DNA of 7,539 bases, taken from contig CAJBPC010000438.1 in NCBI GenBank assembly GCA_903957405.1, positions 1 to 7,539 on the forward strand. The letters run 5' to 3'. The position numbers and the translations under genes are program-made. The stretch comes from an uncultured bacterium (GTDB taxonomy: Bacteria; Bacteroidota; Bacteroidia; Chitinophagales; Chitinophagaceae). Positions within the stretch are counted from its first letter, which is position 1; every line of letters begins with the position of its first letter. Below the pieces are notes generated by a model that was not told the DNA's origin, did not search any database, and was given only the letters and a program-made list of their open reading frames with translations. Below, piece after piece: positions 1 to 6,430 of the stretch.

Positions 1-199
1 ACGGATAGCTGCGGGAGTTCCAAAACCAAGATGATACATTTTACATGAAATGGCTTCGAGGCATGACATCGGATCACTCAGACTTTCTCCATGGCTCAAT
101 TGTCCAAAGTCCCACTTAGGAAGTGCAAGCAAACCACAAGCTTGAGATTCCCGGGTACGTTTGTTTTTGCAGGTAATATTGCTTTTACAATCAACACTT
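1..199. other. Upstream region without a supported gene; holds a degenerate copy of the RT start region
   Basis: I see no convincing coding sequence here. Short open frames at the left edge stop at 34 and 48 and could be the tail of an upstream gene, but nothing identifies them. The clear structure is a repeat. The 12 nt AAACCAAGATGA at 23-34 recur at 991-1002, just before the reverse transcriptase start. After a 9-nt insertion, CATGAA at 44-49 matches 1003-1008 across the RT start codon. The open frame from ATG 45 gives only 24 residues and resembles nothing I know. A weak -7-like box (TAATATTG, 174-181) lies 18 nt before the vWA start codon, but no -33 box stands at the expected distance, so I do not call a promoter. 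Confidence 0.4.
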
Positions 200-826
200 A
201 TGTACACCACTTTGCTTTACATCAGACAATTGCTGATCGATGCGAGCATCTCGATGGACTTCCATCAGGATGCCATGCACGACATCATTGCAGAACACCT
301 GGGCGATTTCCGGCGGCTGGCTGCGAAAGATCCGCATGTCGAACATCGGATCGGACTGAGCATCTTCAGCACCGCACTCAAACCGATCTTCGGACCGCTG
401 TCGCCGGACAGCATCCCTGACATCTCCACCGAAGACCTCCGAACCGGCGGCGACACCGCCCTCTTCGATGCCTGCTGGCAGCAGCTCGATGCACTGGAGA
501 CCCTGCTCCGGGATGCCGGAGCAACCGAGACGGCACAGGTTGACTTCTATCTGATCACTGACGGGGTCGACACCGCCTCCACCACCGTCCGCTTCGCCGA
601 CCTCCGCCAGCGCATGGAAGCTTTACAGTCCACCAGCCGCTGGAAGTTCCATTTTCATGAGGCCGACCTCGACACCATCGAACTCAATGCCCTACTCGGA
701 CTCCGCCGCCGGTTGTCGGAAACCACCGATCCCCAACAGTTGCGCGAACAATTGGTCGAATTCCTGACACCCGGTGACGCATCCGACAATCTTGAAAATA
801 CCGCTTCTGCAAAAATCTTAGGCTAA
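200..826 (+). CDS. von Willebrand factor A (vWA) domain protein with complete MIDAS
   Basis: This 208-residue protein is essentially one vWA domain, a fold that binds a divalent metal and usually mediates protein-protein contact. All MIDAS elements are visible: the DxSxS motif as D14-A-S16-I-S18 after the first hydrophobic strand, the threonine in GGDT86ALFDA, and the second aspartate in LITD121GVDTAS. There is no signal peptide or membrane segment, so it should be cytoplasmic. A longer frame opens at TTG 161, but I chose ATG 200 because it begins just before the first beta strand and avoids a promoter-like stretch. The last 20 or so residues are polar and probably disordered. Stand-alone cytoplasmic vWA proteins occur in bacterial stress and defence loci (for example TerY-type ternary systems). 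That role is inferred here from the neighbouring RT operon, which has its own promoter about 60 nt downstream. Confidence 0.85.
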   Translation: MYTTLLYIRQLLIDASISMDFHQDAMHDIIAEHLGDFRRLAAKDPHVEHRIGLSIFSTALKPIFGPLSPDSIPDISTEDLRTGGDTALFDACWQQLDALETLLRDAGATETAQVDFYLITDGVDTASTTVRFADLRQRMEALQSTSRWKFHFHEADLDTIELNALLGLRRRLSETTDPQQLREQLVEFLTPGDASDNLENTASAKILG

Positions 827-869
827 AATATCATTAACTTAGTATTAACTATCAAGTATTGATATTTTA
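824..869. repeat. AT-rich inverted repeat overlapping the RT promoter
   Basis: TAAAATATCA (824-833) and TGATATTTTA (860-869) are a perfect 10-bp inverted repeat. Inside it, ACTT (837-840) can pair with AAGT (854-857), and ATTAACT occurs twice, 11 bp apart (833-839 and 844-850). The left arm contains the vWA stop codon, and the right arm covers the -33 box (TTG, 859-861) of the RT promoter. The geometry fits an operator for a dimeric repressor. A weak AT-rich terminator hairpin for the vWA transcript is the alternative, but no run of T follows directly. Confidence 0.45.
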
Positions 870-889
870 AAATAAATCTCCTATTTTTG
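859..889 (+). promoter_or_regulatory. Bacteroidota-type promoter for the structured RNA and RT operon
   Basis: TATTTTTG at 882-889 matches the Bacteroidota -7 consensus TAnnTTTG exactly. TTG at 859-861, 20 nt upstream, fits the -33 box at the usual spacing. Transcription would start about 4-7 nt after 889, that is at about 893-896. This coincides with the first base of the GC-rich stem at 894, which supports both the promoter and the RNA element. The surrounding sequence is much richer in A+T than the flanking genes. Confidence 0.6.
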
Positions 890-893
890 TCTT

Positions 894-985
894 GTTGCGG
901 GGGCGTCCTCCATGCCTGATCAAGAGGCAACCGCGCTTTACACTACGGCTGATGACGAGCCACATGCAGCTAACGCCCCCGCAAC
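894..985 (+). ncRNA. Candidate structured RNA (RT-associated ncRNA or structured leader)
   Basis: GTTGCGGGGGCGT (894-906) is perfectly complementary to ACGCCCCCGCAAC (973-985); T893 and A986 add a 14th pair. The stem closes a 66-nt interior with two further hairpins. One is TGCCT/AGGCA (913-917 with 925-929) with loop GATCAAG; the other is GGCT/AGCC (947-950 with 958-961) with loop GATGACG. A weak CCG/CGG pairing (931-933 with 946-948) competes with the second. The result is a compact multibranched fold. The predicted transcription start falls on its first base, and the RT start codon lies 18 nt after its end. Structured RNAs upstream of the RT are known in retrons and in DRT2, DRT3 and DRT9 systems, where they template or scaffold cDNA synthesis. 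I do not recognise this one as any of those. It is short for a DRT RNA, so a regulatory leader is a real alternative. Confidence 0.55.
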
Positions 986-1003
986 ATCATAAACCAAGAT
1001 GAC

Positions 1004-2161
1004 ATGAACAGATTCCAGCCCGTGACACTCGATGAAGTGATGGAAGCCTACCGGTTCCTGGTGGAGAAAGGACGTGCCAAAGTGCGCGTTCCTGCCGGAT
1101 ATCGCGGCATGGCGGGTATGGATGATCCCTCTGTCGTGTCCCTGCTGCCGGTCGGCCGCGACGGCATGACGACCGTGCAGGTCGAACGCAGTCCCGAAGC
1201 CAAGTTGCGCTTCTGTGCAGAAGTCGTACGCCTTTTCAATGAAGACGACCGGGTCAGCGGGCTTCCTAAGTTCCGACTCAAGCGATTCTCGATCCAGGAA
1301 CGCAAGGAAAAACGCGGGGATCAGGAAAAGATCCGGCGCACGGTGCTGCTTTGTCTGCGCGACCAGGTGGCGATGCGCGTCCTCCTGAACCGCATCAAGC
1401 AGACCGACCTGGTAGAAGGGAACTGGAATGACATGTACGGACAGGTCGCGGCGATCCATGCCGACCTGCGCGGACGACATGCCATGCCGGTCATCATCAA
1501 GACCGACATCTCCGAGTTTCATCCCTCCGTGGATCGTTCCCTGCTGATCGAGCTGTTGAAGACCCGTACGGGTGATCGGTTTGATGAACGCACCCTCGCG
1601 TGCCTCGCGTATGCGATCGCCGGCCATCCTTCGGTGGAGGAAGTGCCGGGACTGCCGCTCGGGCTTTCGGTATCGGTCATCCTGGCGGAATTCTACGCAC
1701 AGCAGATGGACCTTCCAGGCCTTATTCCCGGCGTCTCGGTATACAGATATGCGGATGACATCGTCCTGATAGCAGCACCAGGTACCGACCCGGCGATGAT
1801 CCTTCAGCGACTCGACGATCGGTTTGCGGCTTTTCGACTGCGTCGCAATACGGCCAAGACGAAAGTGATATTGGACGGTGTATTCGATTACCTTGGTGTG
1901 GATTTCAATGGAACCACCGTGTCGATCCATGAAACGCGGGTGCGTCGGTGGTCGACATCCGTCTGGGCGGAGGTGGGAAAGGATATTGAATCCCACCGCG
2001 TCGTGGCCGCCTTGGTTCAGGATAAGCAGGCGCCCGACCGCCAGCTGCTGATCCGAAATGCCTTCAAGGAATACAAACGCGGCAGCCGCAGCAGCTATTG
2101 GAAATTCGTTCAGCGCGTACGTGCGCTGAATCCTCCAGATGCCATGGTGGAAGTCGCATAA
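1004..2161 (+). CDS. Reverse transcriptase, Abi/unknown-group (DRT-like)
   Basis: This 385-residue protein carries the RT palm motifs in order. Motif A is IIKTD168ISEFHPSVD, motif B is GLPLG220LSVS224, and motif C is YRYA250D251D252, giving the three catalytic aspartates D168, D251 and D252. The motif D region is LRRNTAKTK (279-287) and motif E is FDYLGVDF (294-301). The N-terminal 110 residues and the C-terminal 80 are unlike group II intron RTs: no maturase or HNH endonuclease is present. Retron signatures (NAxxH, VTG) are not visible, and no DGR variable repeat was noticed. The family is therefore most likely one of the Abi/UG reverse transcriptases, many of which protect against phage; I cannot assign the subgroup. 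The glutamine usual before the motif B glycine is replaced by L219. The gene has an A-rich leader without Shine-Dalgarno, and a dicodon ORF (ATG ACA TGA, 999-1007) overlaps its start codon. It leads an operon, with the next gene 11 nt downstream. Confidence 0.9.
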   Translation: MNRFQPVTLDEVMEAYRFLVEKGRAKVRVPAGYRGMAGMDDPSVVSLLPVGRDGMTTVQVERSPEAKLRFCAEVVRLFNEDDRVSGLPKFRLKRFSIQERKEKRGDQEKIRRTVLLCLRDQVAMRVLLNRIKQTDLVEGNWNDMYGQVAAIHADLRGRHAMPVIIKTDISEFHPSVDRSLLIELLKTRTGDRFDERTLACLAYAIAGHPSVEEVPGLPLGLSVSVILAEFYAQQMDLPGLIPGVSVYRYADDIVLIAAPGTDPAMILQRLDDRFAAFRLRRNTAKTKVILDGVFDYLGVDFNGTTVSIHETRVRRWSTSVWAEVGKDIESHRVVAALVQDKQAPDRQLLIRNAFKEYKRGSRSSYWKFVQRVRALNPPDAMVEVA

Positions 2162-2172
2162 ATCAATAGTGT

Positions 2173-2967
2173 ATGCTTTTATTATTACCAAATTTCGAAG
2201 ATGCGGAGTTCTCCGATTTCGAGTTCCGACAAATTGGATTGAGGACCTTGTTGACTGATTTGGGAACCGGCCATGCCGCAAGAACCGACAAGACTCCGGT
2301 TTTTCGGGATCCTTACAGCCATCTGCATGACGAAGCGCCGGTCGCACTGCTGCGCATGGGGCATTTTCGGGAAGAAGATGATGCCATCGATTGGGATGCC
2401 GTATCCGCAGATCTGCAGCAGTCGATCGAATATCAGGAAAAGGAGGTGGTCGAAAGGAGGTTGATCCTGCAAGCGGATGATCTATTGCTCAGTCTGAGGG
2501 GACAGCCCCGGGTGATCCGGATCAGTGGATCGTCACTGGATGCCATGCCTGAAGCGCTCGCCCAGCGAGGGTTTCGGCTTGCCCCCAACAATAATTTCAT
2601 CCTGATCAGGTCGCACCCGCAACTGGTGCAAGTGCCTTTTTTGCATCTGCTTTTACAGGTGCTGCTGGAACATGTTTTGGAGGCTTGGCATGCCGTGCTG
2701 GCTGAGCGGCCCATATCATCTTCCATCGGTACATACCTGCAACAGAAATATGAAGAACGAGCGGGTAGCTCCAAGTCACCGGGCTATCCGATCGGTACCC
2801 GTGAGCTCAAAGCCCTGGTGCTCAGTATTCCGACCGATCAAACCGCACAGATGAAACTGGTTGAGCATTATCGGCAGATCCGGGACGAGGAGTTGGTGAT
2901 AAAAAAGCGCATGCGAAATTTTCACTCCAGACTCACCTATTTAACCAACCCAAACATAATGCCATGA
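2173..2967 (+). CDS. HsdS-like (type I restriction specificity) single-TRD protein
   Basis: This 264-residue protein resembles one target-recognition half of a type I restriction specificity subunit. The pattern runs VALLRMGHF (57-65), then LQADDLLLSLRG (99-110) in place of the usual L-x-x-GDLL-x-x-xG strand. It continues with NNNFILIRSHPQ (139-150), and ends with GTRELKALVLSIPTDQTAQ (208-226) followed by a charged helix (228-250), as where HsdS recognition domains pass into the coiled-coil spacer. A classical HsdS has about 400 or more residues and two such domains; this has one, so it would act as a dimer or with a partner. No HsdM or HsdR is present, and the gene lies between the RT and an unknown ORF, overlapping the latter by ATGA. 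I infer DNA or nucleic-acid recognition, or docking for the RT complex. The assignment rests on motif spacing, not on a profile search. It is somewhat richer in A+T than the RT gene. Confidence 0.6.
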   Translation: MLLLLPNFEDAEFSDFEFRQIGLRTLLTDLGTGHAARTDKTPVFRDPYSHLHDEAPVALLRMGHFREEDDAIDWDAVSADLQQSIEYQEKEVVERRLILQADDLLLSLRGQPRVIRISGSSLDAMPEALAQRGFRLAPNNNFILIRSHPQLVQVPFLHLLLQVLLEHVLEAWHAVLAERPISSSIGTYLQQKYEERAGSSKSPGYPIGTRELKALVLSIPTDQTAQMKLVEHYRQIRDEELVIKKRMRNFHSRLTYLTNPNIMP

Positions 2968-3425
2968 TAGAAATTCTAGATGCGCCGGATAGAATGATCA
3001 ACGATCGGCAACGGCTTGAACAAGTCAGGGAAAAATATCTCCACCTGGCATGCCCGGCCCTCACCGGTAAGCCGGAAGGTCATGCTTTTCAAGCCTTGCA
3101 GGATGTCTTCGATATCCCCACTTTCGAAAGCTATTGCGCCCGCGTGAACCAAGCCGTGGACATCGGCAGCCTCTGGCCCCAGCGCTACGTGTCGCTGCTG
3201 CCGGTGCCGCCGTATCCGAAGACGCCCGACTGGTATGCGATCTTCACCGATATGTTCCGGGTGCATTACATGAAGGACCAATCCTACACCATTCTGGTAT
3301 TGCTCGATGCCGGCGTATACCCCGATACGTTGTTCATTCGGAAGGAGTTGGTGCGTGCCGGTATGGATTACCCCGCCCCGCGCGACCGGAAAAAGCCTTT
3401 CACTTATTTCCACGCGGAAGACTGA
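2964..3425 (+). CDS. Hypothetical protein, third gene of the RT operon
   Basis: I do not recognise this 153-residue protein. It has no signal peptide, membrane helix or metal motif. The first 65 residues look helical and charged. The centre holds a proline-rich stretch, LLPVPPYPKTPDWY (78-91), then a predicted beta strand YTILVLLDAGVYP (108-120). The end is basic, then acidic (DRKKPFTYFHAED). Its ATG overlaps the stop codon of the HsdS-like gene (ATGA, 2964-2967), which points to translational coupling and a shared function, perhaps as a partner subunit. The tail is odd. A shift to the -1 frame near the A run at 3390-3394 would add a Lys/Arg-rich extension ending at TGA 3479-3481, which overlaps a GTG of the next frame. 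The annotated stop may therefore reflect a frameshift, though the plain ORF is the simpler reading. Confidence 0.7.
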   Translation: MIEILDAPDRMINDRQRLEQVREKYLHLACPALTGKPEGHAFQALQDVFDIPTFESYCARVNQAVDIGSLWPQRYVSLLPVPPYPKTPDWYAIFTDMFRVHYMKDQSYTILVLLDAGVYPDTLFIRKELVRAGMDYPAPRDRKKPFTYFHAED

Positions 3426-3457
3426 CAAGCGCAAAGCGAAAGACTGACAAGCGCAAA
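3418..3457 (+). repeat. 18-bp tandem direct repeat, 22-bp period
   Basis: AAGACTGACAAGCGCAAA occurs at 3418-3435 and again, identically, at 3440-3457, separated by GCGA. The first copy includes the stop codon (3423-3425) of the 153-aa gene; the second lies in the short gap before the zinc/winged-helix gene. It looks like a recent small tandem duplication. I see no inverted symmetry that would suggest a protein-binding site. Confidence 0.85.
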
Positions 3458-3486
3458 AGATTCCTCATCAAATCCCTGTGACACAT

Positions 3487-4554
3487 ATGAACACACACAT
3501 CATCCACGGCTCAGACATTCCCGCGACACTGGTCTCCGACACTGCGAAACGCCTGGCATCGGAGCCCGGCATCCTCAAATTCACCTTCCACACCATGGAT
3601 GACCGCCATTTGGAGCGGAAAGTTGAGATCCCACTGCAAGACCTGTTCGACGCAGGCCGTCGGTTCAGGGAAGCCAAACGAATCCCGAAGGAAGACTTCG
3701 TGATCACCCTCACGGAACCCGCCAATGCGCAGAATTACTACGCGTCGCTGAATCCTGCGGATACCCGAACGGGATTCGTGCATGCCGGCGAATGGAAAGA
3801 GTACATCGAGTGCGAACCGGAATTGCCGATAGCCTTCACGATCGTCAATCTGCTGGTGGCCTATCACACTTGCCCAACCTTCGAACAGATGAACCATTTC
3901 CTGCACCACAGGCCCATCGGCTGTGCGAACGATCTCTGCAACAACAAGCGCGAAGTGATCTTCAAGCTGAGGACCGGAGACATCTGTGCGCGGTGCGTAG
4001 AGGCCATGCAGCGCAGCGGCTGGTCGGATCTCGGGATCGATCATGCGATGCGGATCATGTCAACCCTATCGACCGACATGCGCTTCAATAGGTATTTTAA
4101 GCCCGTGATGGAGCCTAGTGGCATTCATGTCGATATGGACGAAGCGACGCTCATCCTTCCGGATTATGACTTGCTGAATATCCCCCTGCAGCCCTTAGAC
4201 CTGGCCTTTTATGTATTTTACCTGAGATATACAGGTGAAGACGGACTTTATCAGATCGCTTTCGAGCAGGATTGGGCACATAAAGCGCTTTTTGAGATCT
4301 ACCGGAAACTGCGTCCCTTGAGTGAGAACGACAGGGAATTGATGATAAGTGTCAGGACGTTTTCGAATCTTCAGGTCCGGGAACAATCCAGATCCCGGAT
4401 CAAGCGGAATTTTATTTCCGTACTCGGGCCGCGGCTCGCAAAACCCTACCTCATCGAAGGTGCCCGCGGAAAACCCACCCGCACGGGCATCCCAATATCC
4501 AAAGTGAAGGTGGTGAATTTCGCATATTGGGCGAACCTCCCGGATAGACCCTGA
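3487..4554 (+). CDS. Cys4 zinc-motif protein with probable C-terminal winged helix
   Basis: This 355-residue protein is of no family I can name. Residues 1-105 contain alternating strands and helices without a recognised motif. A probable zinc site follows: C146-x4-C151 and C167-x2-C170, in the stretch GCANDLCNNKREV...LRTGDICARC, with H137, H140 and H141 close by. The C-terminal part (roughly 275-345) has the layout of a winged-helix domain: a helix around LSENDRELMISVRTF, a basic helix SRSRIKRNFISVLG (301-314), then YLIEGARGKPTRTGIP, which looks like a beta wing. DNA binding, and so a regulator or sensor, is an inference. The gap to the previous gene is about 60 nt with no terminator, so it may be cotranscribed. 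An in-frame GTG at 3478 would add three residues; I prefer ATG 3487. Confidence 0.75.
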   Translation: MNTHIIHGSDIPATLVSDTAKRLASEPGILKFTFHTMDDRHLERKVEIPLQDLFDAGRRFREAKRIPKEDFVITLTEPANAQNYYASLNPADTRTGFVHAGEWKEYIECEPELPIAFTIVNLLVAYHTCPTFEQMNHFLHHRPIGCANDLCNNKREVIFKLRTGDICARCVEAMQRSGWSDLGIDHAMRIMSTLSTDMRFNRYFKPVMEPSGIHVDMDEATLILPDYDLLNIPLQPLDLAFYVFYLRYTGEDGLYQIAFEQDWAHKALFEIYRKLRPLSENDRELMISVRTFSNLQVREQSRSRIKRNFISVLGPRLAKPYLIEGARGKPTRTGIPISKVKVVNFAYWANLPDRP

Positions 4555-4570
4555 CCCCTGCCCTTAGGGG
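4555..4570 (+). terminator. Possible weak hairpin terminator
   Basis: CCCCT (4555-4559) can pair with AGGGG (4566-4570) around a 6-nt loop, starting immediately after the stop codon of the zinc/winged-helix gene. The stem has only 5 bp and no T run follows directly, although the next bases turn AT-rich. It marks the likely boundary between the accessory genes and recD, but is weak as an intrinsic terminator. Confidence 0.3.
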
Positions 4571-4642
4571 CGATGATCATTCATATTTATTTTCATTCGC
4601 TCATTGCAAATAGGTGGCAACACCCCATACGATCATTGCACT

Positions 4643-6430
4643 ATGATGAATACACTGACCGATATTCACAGAATGTTCGCCGAGTCTTTTCCCGAGGCGT
4701 TCCTGCAGGCCTACGCCTGGCTGATCTCCAAACGACTGGAGGAGGGACATGTCTGTATCGGCATCCACGAACCGGAGGCTATGAAAGGGGAGATACCGTA
4801 TCCCGTCTGTACCCCCGGAGAGCTGCTGTCCCTCAGCAGACTCGTAGGCAGGCCGGGCGATTGCAAGCCGTTCATCATCGACGGTGATCGGCTCTATCTG
4901 CACCGCAATCATCGGTATGAAACGCGGATCGTGGATCGCATTCGGGAGATGACCGCCATCGGCGAGGCGAAGGCGTCAGCACGCCGGGCCTTGCTCGAGG
5001 CGCAGGCCGAACTCATCCACTCACTTGCTGCCGATTACGCGCTGAAGGGGTTGAAAGAGGAGGAGTGTGTCGACTGGCAGCTGGTGGCTGCCCTCAACGC
5101 CCTGACGGATGATTTCAGCATCATCACCGGTGGACCGGGTACCGGCAAGACGACCACCCTGGCCAAGCTCCTGCGCATCCTGTACGCCTGCCAGCCCGGA
5201 GCACAGGTGGCCCTGGCCGCCCCGACCGGCAAGGCCGCCATGCGCATGCTCGAGTCGCTCAAACGCAGCGCATCCCAGTACCCCGACGAGGTTCGCCAGC
5301 GCATCGAAGCCCTGAAACCCTCGACCCTGCACCGTTTGCTCGGATGGCAGAAGGGTAGTGTGAATTTTAAATACAACGCCAGACGACCGCTGGAATACGA
5401 CTTCGTCGTCATCGATGAGGCGTCGATGGTTGACTTGCCCATGTTCGCCAAACTGCTCGACGCCTGCGGCGAACGCACCCGCCTGGTGCTGCTGGGCGAC
5501 AAGGACCAGCTGGCCTCTGTGGAGGCCGGTAGCTTGCTGGGCGACCTTTGTCTGGCATCGGACGAAGGCCTGCTGAACGGTTTTGAGCCTGCGATCGCCG
5601 ACTGGTTCAACGGGTTCATTGCAGACCCTGCCAGGCGCATCAGCGCCGCACACCACCGGGCGAAATCCGGACCGCTATCCGGACGCATCGTGGAACTCCG
5701 CCTCAGCCACAGATTCCTCGCCCAGGGAGATATCGGTCGGATCAGCCGGGCCATCATCGCCGGGGATGTCGCCGCCGTCAACGCCATGGTGGATGCGGCG
5801 GACAGCCTGGAGGTGAGCTTCGACGCCGGTGGGGACGACGCGCAGCTGGAAGACTTCATCCTCGGTTACACGGATTACATTCGGGAGGGCGATCCCGGCA
5901 GGGCCATGGAGAAACTGAATCAACTTCGGGTACTCGTAGCCGTTAGAGAGGGTCCTCGCGGACTTTACGCCGTTAACCGCCGCATCGAACAGCTGTTGCA
6001 GGCGCGCGGCTTGTTGATGACCGGCACTGAATTCTACCATAACCGCCCCGTGATCGTCACCCGCAACAACTACGAGCTCGACCTCTTCAACGGAGATGTC
6101 GGCATCACCCGCAAGGTGGGCGATCGCTTTCGTGTCTGGTTCGAAGGACAGGACGGCCAAATGCGCGACGTGCCGGCCGCCTCGCTGAGCCATTGTGAAA
6201 CGGTATTCGCGATGACCATCCACAAGAGCCAGGGGTCTGAATTCGATCGTGTGCTGGTGCTGTTGCCGGAGGGTACCGACACCATGATCCTCACCCGCGA
6301 ACTCCTGTACACGGGTGTCACCCGGGCGAAAAAACAGGTGCTCCTGCAGGCGAGTACCGACACCCTGCTGCACACCACCGAACAGCGCGTGCGCCGCGTT
6401 TCGGGTGTGCAGCACCGACTGAACCACTAG
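4643..6430 (+). CDS. recD: Exodeoxyribonuclease V alpha subunit RecD (5'-3' helicase)
   Basis: RecD is the superfamily 1B helicase of the RecBCD complex, which unwinds and degrades double-stranded DNA ends and loads RecA during double-strand break repair. At 595 residues it has the length of RecBCD-type RecD rather than the longer RecD2. Helicase motifs are intact: Walker A GGPGTGK169T, APTGKAA (193-199), Walker B VVID258E259AS, LGDKDQL (284-290), LSHRF (354-358), TIHKSQGSEFD (525-535) and YTGVTRAKK (556-564). The N-terminal 110 residues match the RecB-contacting region by position. The frame opens at TTG 4604, but ATG 4643 (or the adjacent ATG 4646) gives the natural N-terminus. The 88 nt upstream hold no clear promoter or Shine-Dalgarno, only a TCATTGCA repeat (4601-4608 and 4633-4640) and the palindrome ATGATCAT (4573-4580). 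recC follows after 42 nt. Confidence 0.95.
   Translation: MMNTLTDIHRMFAESFPEAFLQAYAWLISKRLEEGHVCIGIHEPEAMKGEIPYPVCTPGELLSLSRLVGRPGDCKPFIIDGDRLYLHRNHRYETRIVDRIREMTAIGEAKASARRALLEAQAELIHSLAADYALKGLKEEECVDWQLVAALNALTDDFSIITGGPGTGKTTTLAKLLRILYACQPGAQVALAAPTGKAAMRMLESLKRSASQYPDEVRQRIEALKPSTLHRLLGWQKGSVNFKYNARRPLEYDFVVIDEASMVDLPMFAKLLDACGERTRLVLLGDKDQLASVEAGSLLGDLCLASDEGLLNGFEPAIADWFNGFIADPARRISAAHHRAKSGPLSGRIVELRLSHRFLAQGDIGRISRAIIAGDVAAVNAMVDAADSLEVSFDAGGDDAQLEDFILGYTDYIREGDPGRAMEKLNQLRVLVAVREGPRGLYAVNRRIEQLLQARGLLMTGTEFYHNRPVIVTRNNYELDLFNGDVGITRKVGDRFRVWFEGQDGQMRDVPAASLSHCETVFAMTIHKSQGSEFDRVLVLLPEGTDTMILTRELLYTGVTRAKKQVLLQASTDTLLHTTEQRVRRVSGVQHRLNH

Noticed and set aside
161..199. TTG start extending the vWA protein by 13 residues
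   Set aside because: The extra residues lie upstream of the vWA fold and overlap a promoter-like sequence; ATG 200 is the better start.
949..955. CTGATGA, the conserved core of hammerhead ribozymes
   Set aside because: The required GAAA segment and cleavage triplet geometry are absent from 894-985, and the surrounding pairings do not form the three-stem junction.
894..985. tRNA or tmRNA-like cloverleaf
   Set aside because: The closing stem is 13-14 bp rather than 7, and no T-loop (TTC) or CCA-side geometry is present.
893..986. Integron attC recombination site
   Set aside because: An imperfect palindrome is expected to begin with RYYYAAC and end with GTTRRRY; here GTT is at the outer 5' end and AAC at the outer 3' end, the opposite arrangement.
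826..2161. Retron or diversity-generating retroelement
   Set aside because: The RT lacks the retron NAxxH and VTG motifs, and I noticed no template/variable repeat pair with A-specific differences and no Avd-like gene.
938..2347. Long minus-strand ORF (469 codons)
   Set aside because: It lies opposite the RT gene, has no recognisable domain and a low-complexity composition, as expected for a shadow of a GC-rich coding strand.
5021..6427. Large minus-strand ORFs opposite recD
   Set aside because: recD on the + strand is unambiguous with all helicase motifs; the opposite frames carry no known motif.
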